A DNA stretch of 64,000 nucleotides, from the NCBI GenBank assembly GCA_003818205.1, contig RPRQ01000006.1:40075-104074 (forward strand), in the 5' to 3' direction. Positions 55,183 to 62,751 of the stretch are shown here, piece after piece. Position 1 is the stretch's first letter. Each line of letters opens with the position of its first letter. Source of the DNA: Bacteroidales bacterium. Lineage in GTDB: Bacteria > Bacteroidota > Bacteroidia > Bacteroidales > Tenuifilaceae. A program made the position numbers and the translations under genes. Under the pieces are notes generated by a model. The model had not been told where the DNA came from. It ran no database searches and saw only the letters and a program-made list of their open reading frames with translations.

Positions 55183-56568
55183 ATGAAATTTCAAACGGCA
55201 GAACCATTTAGAATTAAAATGGTTGAAAAGGTAAGGAGAACCACGAAGGAAGAAAGATTGAAATACCTGAAAGAAGCTCAGTACAATGCTTTTAGATTAA
55301 AAGCGGAGGATGTATATATAGACTGCCTTACAGATAGCGGTACATCTGCAATGAGTAACGAGCAATGGTCTGCATTGATGCTTGGTGATGAATCATACGC
55401 TGGATGTAAAAGCTTTTACAAATTTGAAGCATCTGTAAAAGATATATTAGGACTTCCATATGTTCAACCAACCCACCAAGGTCGAGCCGCAGATTTTATT
55501 ATGGCTCAAATCTATGCAAAGAAAGGTAAGTACGCCATTGGAAATATGCACTTTGACACATTCCGGGGTAATGCCGAAATGTTAGGTGCTTTAGCTGTTG
55601 ATTACGTAATTGAGAAGGGGGCTAATGCGAATAATGAATACCATCCCTTCAAAGGGAATATTGACCTAGCAAAAATGCAAAGGTTGATTGAGGAGAAGGG
55701 GAAAGAAAATATATCTGTTGTTATCGTCACCATAACCTGTAATAACAATGGTGGACAACCCGTATCAATGGAGAATATCAGAGAAGTAAGCAAACTGGCA
55801 AAAAAGTATAATATCCCCATGGTCCTTGATAGCGCAAGGCTTGCAGAAAACGCTTACTTTATTCAGCAACGGGAAGAAGGCTATAGAAACAAATCTATTA
55901 AGGAAATTACCAGAGAGATGTTCTCATACTGCGAAACAGCAACCATGAGCTCTAAGAAGGATGGCCTTGTAAATATTGGTGGATTTTTAGCCACAAGGAA
56001 TAAAGAAGTATTCGAGATAGCGAATCAATTGGCCATTGTTCACGAAGGGTTTATTACCTACGGGGGTATGGCTGGTAGAGATATGGAAGCTTTAGCCGTT
56101 GGTTTGCAAGAAGTTTGCGAAGAAGATTACTTAGCCTATAGAATTAATCAGGTTAATTACCTTGGAAATAAGCTAAAAGAATTCGGAATCCCGATTATTG
56201 AACCTACAGGAGGACATGGGGTTTATGTTGATGGAAGAAGATTTTTCCCAAATATACCTCAACACGAATTTCCATCACAAAGGCTTGTCGTTGCGCTTTA
56301 CGAAGAGGCTGGTGTTAGAGCTGTTGAATTAGGCGCATGCGCTTTTGGTTCTAAAGACCCAATAACGAGAGAACCTATATGGCCCGAACTAGAAACAATG
56401 AGAATAGCCATTTCGAGACGAGTTTACACTAATTCCCATATGGATGTGATTGCCAATGCGCTAGGCTATATTTATCAGAATAGAAATAACTATAAAGGGC
56501 TAAAGCTCATTTACGAGGGGAATATTACATCGTTAAGGCATTTTACCGCTGGTTTTGCATTACTATAA
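55183..56568 (+). CDS. tnaA: Tryptophanase-type PLP-dependent beta-eliminating lyase
   Basis: This 461-residue protein belongs to the tryptophanase/tyrosine phenol-lyase family: LTDSGTSAMSNEQW, PTHQGRAADF, and the PLP lysine K259 in TMSSKKDGLV. At positions that separate the two enzymes it looks like tryptophanase: D125 in NMHFDTF (Asp in TnaA, Thr in tyrosine phenol-lyase), His in LRHFTAGF near the C-terminus (Phe in tyrosine phenol-lyase) and Leu, not Arg, in VRAVELG. It would cleave tryptophan to indole, pyruvate and ammonia. It sits among sugar and PTS genes, which is unexpected. There is no TnaC-like leader or TnaB transporter gene nearby. Confidence 0.85.
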   Translation: MKFQTAEPFRIKMVEKVRRTTKEERLKYLKEAQYNAFRLKAEDVYIDCLTDSGTSAMSNEQWSALMLGDESYAGCKSFYKFEASVKDILGLPYVQPTHQGRAADFIMAQIYAKKGKYAIGNMHFDTFRGNAEMLGALAVDYVIEKGANANNEYHPFKGNIDLAKMQRLIEEKGKENISVVIVTITCNNNGGQPVSMENIREVSKLAKKYNIPMVLDSARLAENAYFIQQREEGYRNKSIKEITREMFSYCETATMSSKKDGLVNIGGFLATRNKEVFEIANQLAIVHEGFITYGGMAGRDMEALAVGLQEVCEEDYLAYRINQVNYLGNKLKEFGIPIIEPTGGHGVYVDGRRFFPNIPQHEFPSQRLVVALYEEAGVRAVELGACAFGSKDPITREPIWPELETMRIAISRRVYTNSHMDVIANALGYIYQNRNNYKGLKLIYEGNITSLRHFTAGFALL

Positions 56569-56579
56569 AAAGAGTGAAA

Positions 56580-57755
56580 ATGTTTAACTCAAACTTCTTT
56601 GTCCCCACCCAAATTAGATTTGGGGCTGGGAGAGTTTCTGAAATTGGAGAAATAATAAAGCTTTTTGGAACAAGGTGTCTTTTGGTTTCCTGTTCAAAGG
56701 ATGAACCCCTATCCCCTGTTTACAATCGCATTATTGATATCCTTACGAAGAATAAAATTTCTGTATCTCATTTTGATGGAGCTGTACCTAATCCAACAAC
56801 TAAAAGTATCGATGATGGATTAAATTTTGCTGTTAAAAATCAAGTTGATTGCGTTCTTGGTGTAGGTGGTGGTTCTGCCATGGATTCTGCAAAGCTTATT
56901 GCACTGCTTTATACCAAAAAATCATATGTAGATTGGAGTAAAGCATTTACGTACTCAAATCCATTTGAGATATATAAAGCTCCAACCAATGAATGTTTGC
57001 CTCTTATAACAATCACAACTACTTCTGGGACCGGATCACATGTTACACAAGCGGCTGTTGTTACAGATACCGCTAAAGAAGAAAAGTTAACCATTTTTCA
57101 TCGTAAGAACTTTCCATTGATTAGCATTGTAGATTCAGAATTAATGGCATCAATGCCCTCCAGAGCAACTGCAGCTACAGGGTTTGATGCTTTTAGCCAT
57201 GCTTTTGAAAGCTACCTTGGAAATCTTATTTCTCCTTTAACAGAAACAATGTCTTTACAGGCCATAAAGCTAATTTTTGAATATCTTCCAATTGCCATAA
57301 AAAATCCTGACAACATAAAGGCTAGAACACAACTTGCCTGGGCCGATACGCTTGCAGGGATGTGCTTGGCAAATGGAGGTGCAGATATTCCACATCCTTT
57401 GGGAGAAATAATCGGAGGTATTTGCCCTCGAATTGCCCATGGGGAAACTTTAGCGCTTGTCTATCCTGAATATATAAGATTCAAGGTAAGTAAATCAATC
57501 GAGAAATTTGCAAAAGTAACCCGAACAATCGATGAAAACTCAATCAAATTATCTGATTACGAGGCTGCAATGGCATTAGGCTCTGAGTTAGATGAATTCC
57601 TAAAAAAAATAAACCTTTGGGTTTCAATGAAAGATTATAATATCTCTGAAGAGGAATATTACAAAATCATAAATAGCCCAATACTAAACCATATTCGATG
57701 TGCAAAAAAAGAAGTGCTACAGAATATTTTTCATGAAAGCTATAACAGAGTCTAA
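56580..57755 (+). CDS. Iron-containing alcohol dehydrogenase
   Basis: GTG 56574 is an alternative start, but ATG 56580 has a better-placed AGAG upstream, giving 391 residues. GVGGGSAMDSAKLIA is the NAD(P)-binding motif. The metal ligands are in GFDAFSHAFESY (Asp and His), IPHPLGEII (His) and RIAHGETLA (His), so all four are present. The family reduces aldehydes or oxidises alcohols and polyols. Set between a tryptophanase and a PTS, it could oxidise a polyol phosphate brought in by the PTS or recycle NADH. The substrate cannot be read from the sequence. Confidence 0.85.
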   Translation: MFNSNFFVPTQIRFGAGRVSEIGEIIKLFGTRCLLVSCSKDEPLSPVYNRIIDILTKNKISVSHFDGAVPNPTTKSIDDGLNFAVKNQVDCVLGVGGGSAMDSAKLIALLYTKKSYVDWSKAFTYSNPFEIYKAPTNECLPLITITTTSGTGSHVTQAAVVTDTAKEEKLTIFHRKNFPLISIVDSELMASMPSRATAATGFDAFSHAFESYLGNLISPLTETMSLQAIKLIFEYLPIAIKNPDNIKARTQLAWADTLAGMCLANGGADIPHPLGEIIGGICPRIAHGETLALVYPEYIRFKVSKSIEKFAKVTRTIDENSIKLSDYEAAMALGSELDEFLKKINLWVSMKDYNISEEEYYKIINSPILNHIRCAKKEVLQNIFHESYNRV

Positions 57756-57761
57756 TAACCC

Positions 57762-58253
57762 ATGAAAATTAAGAAAATGAATAATCCAGACAAATTTTTT
57801 AATGAAAAGTTTATTACTCTAAACTTAAAAGCAAAGACTAAGGAACAAGCAATAAATGAGCTAGCAGAAATGCTATACTCAGGGGGCAAGATAAAATCTG
57901 TTAATGGATTTATTAAATCTGTCATTGAAAGAGAGAATACGGTTTCAACCTATTGTGGCTCTGATATTGCAATTCCTCACGCGGCTAGTCGCTATGTTAT
58001 TGATGCTGCTTTTGCATTTGGTAGATCAAATGGTTTCTCATGGGGCGAAGGTGATGGAAATGTAAATTACATTTTTCTGCTTGCAATACCAGAAGTAAAA
58101 GGAGGAGATCAATCAAAATCAGCTCATATTGCTATGATGTCATCTATTGCAGAATTAGCATTAGAAGAGGATGTACGTCAAAAATGGGCTATTGCTAATA
58201 CGGTGGAAGAAATTCTTGAAACCTTTAACAGTGTATTAAACATTAAAAAATAA
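57762..58253 (+). CDS. PTS fructose-type EIIA component
   Basis: This 163-residue cytosolic protein is of the fructose/mannitol/Ntr EIIA type. The phosphorylated histidine is H73 in SDIAIPHAAS. The EIIA accepts phosphate from HPr and gives it to EIIB. It lies seven bases after the dehydrogenase stop and six bases before EIIC. As a separate gene it differs from the FruA fusions of enteric bacteria. Nitrogen-PTS EIIA is the other possible class, but the adjacent EIIB and EIIC make a transport role likely. Confidence 0.85.
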   Translation: MKIKKMNNPDKFFNEKFITLNLKAKTKEQAINELAEMLYSGGKIKSVNGFIKSVIERENTVSTYCGSDIAIPHAASRYVIDAAFAFGRSNGFSWGEGDGNVNYIFLLAIPEVKGGDQSKSAHIAMMSSIAELALEEDVRQKWAIANTVEEILETFNSVLNIKK

Positions 58254-58258
58254 AGGGC

Positions 58259-59305
58259 ATGAGCTTAGGAAAAGAATCAAAAGATATCTTTAAAAATATG
58301 GGAGTACATTTCAGAACAGGTGTTTCGTATATGTTACCCTTATTATTAATTGGTGGTTTCTGTGGCAGTATAGCTGTTTTTGGGAAGGCTTCAGATTCCG
58401 AATTTTGGAAAGTTTTTAGAATTATTGGGGAAATAGGCCTAAAGTACTTTGTCCCAATCATGGCTGCATATGTTGCCTATAGTATTGCCGACACCCCTGC
58501 AATAGCCCCTGGTTTTATCATAGGGATTTTGGCACAACAAACAGACTCTGGTTATTTAGGTGCTTTATTTGGTGGAATTCTTGTTGGTTATGCAACCTTT
58601 CTCGTTTTCAAAATAAAAATCCCCGAAATGCTTCAAAGCTCATGGGGCATGATAGCTCCTGTTTTCAGTACTCTAGCCGTTGCATTTATTCTAGTTTTTT
58701 TAATTGGGCCACCTTTGGCTTGGCTAATGGATACGATCGGGAGCTACCTCCATTCTTTGGGTAAAAGCGGTAATGCTTCAATGGGTGCAATAATGGGTGC
58801 ACTTGGAGGAATTGACTATGGTGGGCCTTTCAGTAAAACTCAAAGCACATTCGCTACGGCTGCAATGGATTTAAAAACATTTGTTCCCCTTGGAATTACT
58901 GCTGCTTTTGTAACCGTTCCTCCTCTGGGTTTAATTCTTGCAACTTTCTTCAAACCAAAATTTTATACAAAAAAAGAAAAAATGTATGCTAAAAGCTCAT
59001 GGGTCTATACTTTAATTGCTGGTTTCACTGAAATCGCTATTCCATTAGCAGCAAGCGATATAGTAAGATCCACGATTGCTACAGTACTTGGTTGCGTTGT
59101 TACAGGCTCAATAGCTGGCTTTTTCTCCCTGGAACTTTATACTCCTGTTCTTGGAATCCCTCAATGGTTTTTCTTTAATAAGCCATTAGTTTATTGGGGC
59201 TCTTTATCAGCAGGTGTAATTACTACAGCCTTAGCTGTTAATTTCTTAAAAAGTATTTCAAAAAGAGATATTGAGAAAATTGAAAAGCAAGAGGAGAACG
59301 TTTAA
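58259..59305 (+). CDS. PTS fructose-type EIIC permease
   Basis: This 348-residue integral membrane protein has about nine to ten hydrophobic helices. ALGGIDYGGPFSKTQS is the fructose-family EIIC motif and GFTEIAIPLAASD the GITEGAIP-type loop that binds sugar. SYMLPLLLIGGF opens it as in other EIIC-Fru. It would translocate a sugar or polyol across the inner membrane, with phosphate coming from EIIB. EIIC-Fru subgroups cover fructose, mannitol-like and other substrates, so the substrate is not fixed. Confidence 0.85.
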   Translation: MSLGKESKDIFKNMGVHFRTGVSYMLPLLLIGGFCGSIAVFGKASDSEFWKVFRIIGEIGLKYFVPIMAAYVAYSIADTPAIAPGFIIGILAQQTDSGYLGALFGGILVGYATFLVFKIKIPEMLQSSWGMIAPVFSTLAVAFILVFLIGPPLAWLMDTIGSYLHSLGKSGNASMGAIMGALGGIDYGGPFSKTQSTFATAAMDLKTFVPLGITAAFVTVPPLGLILATFFKPKFYTKKEKMYAKSSWVYTLIAGFTEIAIPLAASDIVRSTIATVLGCVVTGSIAGFFSLELYTPVLGIPQWFFFNKPLVYWGSLSAGVITTALAVNFLKSISKRDIEKIEKQEENV

Positions 59306-59320
59306 CTAACAATAAGGAAT

Positions 59321-59635
59321 ATGAAAATAGTTTTAATTACAGCTTGTTTGGCAGGAGTTGCTCAAAGTAAAATGGCTGCTGTAGCCATTAAAAAAGAGGT
59401 TGAAGCCCGTGGCTTTGAGATTTCAATTGAAGAACAAGGTGGACATAAGGTAACTGTTCGGTTATCCCAAGAGCAAATAGATACTGCCGATGTTGTTATC
59501 GTTGCAAAAGCAATTACAATATCAGGTAGAGACAGGTTTAGGAACAAGAAAGTTTTTGAAACTGAAGTTAACAAAGCATTACGTGATCCAAAGGGAACTG
59601 TTGATAAAGCGTTAGAAGTCATTAACCAAAAATAA
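59321..59635 (+). CDS. PTS fructose-type EIIB component
   Basis: This 104-residue protein begins MKIVLITACLAGVAQSKMAA, with the phosphocysteine C9; the usual CPTGIAHT loop is CLAGVAQS here, so the Pro-Thr part of the motif is changed. IEEQGGHKV and ADVVIVAKAI fit EIIB-Fru. It accepts phosphate from EIIA and passes it to the sugar in EIIC. It sits 15 bp after EIIC and six bases before HPr. Confidence 0.85.
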   Translation: MKIVLITACLAGVAQSKMAAVAIKKEVEARGFEISIEEQGGHKVTVRLSQEQIDTADVVIVAKAITISGRDRFRNKKVFETEVNKALRDPKGTVDKALEVINQK

Positions 59636-59641
59636 AAAGTC

Positions 59642-59902
59642 ATGAAAGAGATTGTTGTGAAAGTGAATGATATGGTTGGTTTACATGCTCGTACAGCTTC
59701 TTTGTTCTCAAAAAAAGCTGCAGAGTTCTCTAGTACCATAAAGGTTTATGGAAATAATAGAGTAGCTAACGGGAAAAGCATGTTAAATCTTATCGCTCTA
59801 GGAATAAGACAAGGGATGGATATTAAAATTACAGCGGAAGGTGACGATGACGCCTCTTCAATTGAGGCATTATATAAGCTGGTTATTAATAATTTTAAAT
59901 AA
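59642..59902 (+). CDS. ptsH: HPr phosphocarrier protein
   Basis: This 86-residue protein has H15 in MVGLHARTAS as the phosphorylated histidine and S46 in NGKSMLNLIALG, the regulatory serine site of HPr kinase-containing bacteria. No HPr kinase gene is in the window. It lies between EIIB and enzyme I, so this locus encodes a complete phosphate relay. Confidence 0.92.
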   Translation: MKEIVVKVNDMVGLHARTASLFSKKAAEFSSTIKVYGNNRVANGKSMLNLIALGIRQGMDIKITAEGDDDASSIEALYKLVINNFK

Positions 59903-59906
59903 TAAA

Positions 59907-61628
59907 ATGATAACACTTTCTGGTATCTCGGTATCTTCGGGTATTGCAATTGGCATATCGTATGTTCTTAATAAAAAAGACATTCAGGTTCCTAAGTGCC
60001 CCATTAGCAGTCCAAATGAAGAAATTAACCGCTTTACAAAAGCATTAACCGAATCTAAGCGTGAAATCAACGTCCTTTTATCCGATCTACGAAAAAAAGG
60101 GCAAAGAGAAGAGGTTGAAATATTGGAGTCACATATTTCAATGCTTAATGATCCTGAACTTTCGCAGCAAATTGAATCGTATATTTCAAGCCATATGATC
60201 AATGCTGAGTATGCAGTAAACTCTGTCTCGGGTCAATTTATAAATGCCTTGGAAAATCTTGAGGACGATTATCTTAGGGCTAGATCCCAAGATGTTAGAG
60301 AAGTATCTACAAGAATAATTGCGCAGCTGCTTGGCATACACCTTAATCATTGGAACGAGATCAGCAAACCTGTTATAATAATCGCAAATGAAATATCGGT
60401 GAATGATATTATTGGGATAAAAAAAGAGGTTGTTCTTGGATTTGTAACTGTAAAAGGAGGTGTGACCGATCACACAGCAATTTTGGCAAGAACCTATGGG
60501 GTGCCTCTGATAACAGGAATTAAAAATCTATTAACTGAAATTAAACATGATGACCCAATAATTATCGATGGTCAAAATGGTAAAGTGTTTGTTAACCCAG
60601 ACACTCCGAGCATAAACAAGTATTCAGGAATTAAAGCGCAAATAGATACGTTCCAATCCAAAGCGCTCAATAATTCTCATGCTCCAGCCATAACAACAGA
60701 TGGGCATAGGATTCACGTTTATGCCAATATTGGCGATTATCAAAGTGCCGAATTTGCTCTAGCAAACGGTGCCGAAGGTATAGGGCTATTTAGGACTGAA
60801 CTTCTTTTTATACATAGCACTAAACTTCCTGATGAAGAGGAGCAATATCAAATTTATAAGAACATTGCGGATCTCTTTGGTGATAAAGAGATAATCATTA
60901 GAACTATTGATATTGGTGCCGACAAACAAGTTGATTACCTCAATCTATCCATAGAGTCGAATCCAGCACTAGGATTAAGGGCCATAAGGTTAATGTATAG
61001 CAGAGTAGAAGAACTTTTCAAACCTCAGGTCAAAGCACTTCTTAGAGCCGCTAAGGGGAAAGATATCAAGATAATGATTCCAATGATAAGTGTGATCTCT
61101 GAGGTCAGAAAATTCAAAGAGTTGCTTAAAGAATGTAAAGACGAATTGCAAAGGGATGGCTTTGAGACAGCTGATAGGATTTCGGTTGGGATAATGGTTG
61201 AAGTCCCTTCAGCTGCAATTCTTGCAGAAAGTTTTACTAAAGAGGTTGATTTCTTCTCAATAGGCACAAATGATTTAACCCAGTACACGCTTGCATCTGA
61301 TCGCACCAATGAAACGGTTATTTCATATAATGAGGGTATTCAACCAGCTGTATTGCAACTAATAAAAAGAGTGATTGATTCTGCTCACTTAAAAGGAAAA
61401 ACGGTTGCTATTTGTGGAGAGCTTGCAGCTGATCTTAAAGCAATTCCTCTATTGGTAGGCTTAGGAATTGACGAATTAAGCGTGAATCCAAGTTCAATCC
61501 CATCCGTTAAAGAGGTAATAAGAAAGATATCTTTTACGGACGTTAAAAAAATCTCTGAAAGGGCTTTAAGTTCAGAAAGTAAAGAGGATATTGACCTAAT
61601 TCTTAAAAATATAATATTAAAACAATAA
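59907..61628 (+). CDS. ptsI: PTS enzyme I (phosphoenolpyruvate-protein phosphotransferase)
   Basis: The frame is open from 59841 inside ptsH, but ATG 59907, four bases after the HPr stop, is the true start (573 residues). It opens LSGISVSSGIAIG, has the phospho-His H189 in GGVTDHTAILART, the PEP-binding NGAEGIGLFRTELLF and the barrel motifs IMVEVPSAAILAE and FSIGTNDLTQYTLA. It takes phosphate from PEP and hands it to HPr. Its presence with EIIA, EIIB, EIIC and HPr makes the system self-sufficient. Confidence 0.95.
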   Translation: MITLSGISVSSGIAIGISYVLNKKDIQVPKCPISSPNEEINRFTKALTESKREINVLLSDLRKKGQREEVEILESHISMLNDPELSQQIESYISSHMINAEYAVNSVSGQFINALENLEDDYLRARSQDVREVSTRIIAQLLGIHLNHWNEISKPVIIIANEISVNDIIGIKKEVVLGFVTVKGGVTDHTAILARTYGVPLITGIKNLLTEIKHDDPIIIDGQNGKVFVNPDTPSINKYSGIKAQIDTFQSKALNNSHAPAITTDGHRIHVYANIGDYQSAEFALANGAEGIGLFRTELLFIHSTKLPDEEEQYQIYKNIADLFGDKEIIIRTIDIGADKQVDYLNLSIESNPALGLRAIRLMYSRVEELFKPQVKALLRAAKGKDIKIMIPMISVISEVRKFKELLKECKDELQRDGFETADRISVGIMVEVPSAAILAESFTKEVDFFSIGTNDLTQYTLASDRTNETVISYNEGIQPAVLQLIKRVIDSAHLKGKTVAICGELAADLKAIPLLVGLGIDELSVNPSSIPSVKEVIRKISFTDVKKISERALSSESKEDIDLILKNIILKQ

Positions 61629-61642
61629 CCAATTCCATAATA

Positions 61643-62695
61643 ATGCGAAAACTAATATTCATCTCTATCCTTCTGGTTATTTCTTCCGAATTATTCGCTC
61701 AAATAAATGAGTCCAAAAAAATCGCAAATCAGAACCCTAGCAATAATGACAATACCTCTACCCCTCTTTTGAGCTTAGACCTTATAAAACACTGGGTGTA
61801 TTATATGTCTTCAGACTCCATGAAAGGGCGAGCAAACGGAAGTCCAGAAAATAAAATAGTTGCCAAATGGCTGTCCAGTAACTATAGCAACTTTGGGTTA
61901 CTCCCATTTGAGAAAAATGATACATATTTTCAGCACTACTTTCAACAAAGAAAAAACAAAGATTCAATCCCCGAGGTCAATATTATTGGTTATATTCCTG
62001 GAAATGACCCAATTCTAAGAAATGAATACATAATTATTTCTGCTCATTTCGATCACATTGGGATAGGTAAACCTGTTAATGGTGATTCGATTTATAATGG
62101 AGCCAACGATAACGCATCTGGCGTTAGCGCAGTTCTAGGTATTGCGAAAACGCTCCAAATGATGAAAGCAAAACCATCAAGAAGCATTGTTTTTATTTCA
62201 TTTAGCGGTGAAGAAATTGGAATGCTTGGCTCTAAATATTTTTGTAAACACCCCAATTTTCCAATTACTTCCACATACTTGAATATAAATTTTGAACTAC
62301 TAGGGCATTGTACGCTCTTAGGTCCAAACCGTTACTATATAACCGGGAAAAGCTATACAAACCTCTCCAAACTCCTAAATAAATATAATAAAAACCAGAA
62401 ATGGCAATTTCTAGATTCTGTAAAAACCTCTGATTTTTTATTTACTCATGGCGATAATCGTTCCTTTGCAACTATAAAGAAGATAAAAGACTCTTTCTAC
62501 GGTGTTCCTGCACAAACCTTTGTTATTCATAATGGCGAAAACCATGTACATCGGTCAATTGATGAAGCGAAGTACTTTAATTTTGAAAACCTACAAGGCT
62601 TCATTCAATATATGAGTGAATTAACAATTTACTTGTCGAATGAAAAAAAACCTATTGAACTGACTACAAGAAAATTCAAAAAGATAAAGAGCTGA
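61643..62695 (+). CDS. Secreted M28-family aminopeptidase
   Basis: This 350-residue protein has a signal peptide (SSELFAQ). Zinc-binding motifs of M28: SAHFDHIG (His), NGANDNASG (Asp), SFSGEEIGMLG (Glu pair), INFELLGH (Glu in place of the usual Asp). The later HNGENHVHRSIDE gives the last His. It would release N-terminal amino acids from peptides in the periplasm or outside the cell. It is 14 bp after enzyme I and about 57 bp before an M1 peptidase, so peptide degradation is linked to this locus. Confidence 0.82.
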   Translation: MRKLIFISILLVISSELFAQINESKKIANQNPSNNDNTSTPLLSLDLIKHWVYYMSSDSMKGRANGSPENKIVAKWLSSNYSNFGLLPFEKNDTYFQHYFQQRKNKDSIPEVNIIGYIPGNDPILRNEYIIISAHFDHIGIGKPVNGDSIYNGANDNASGVSAVLGIAKTLQMMKAKPSRSIVFISFSGEEIGMLGSKYFCKHPNFPITSTYLNINFELLGHCTLLGPNRYYITGKSYTNLSKLLNKYNKNQKWQFLDSVKTSDFLFTHGDNRSFATIKKIKDSFYGVPAQTFVIHNGENHVHRSIDEAKYFNFENLQGFIQYMSELTIYLSNEKKPIELTTRKFKKIKS

Positions 62696-62751
62696 TTACA
62701 TCTGCATTTAACTGTCATCACTTTTTTACCACTTTTCATTAAGAAAACACC

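Noticed and set aside
55183..56568. Lyase as tyrosine phenol-lyase
   Set aside because: Asp125, the C-terminal LRHFTA His and Leu in VRAVELG agree with tryptophanase, not with the Thr, Phe and Arg of tyrosine phenol-lyase.
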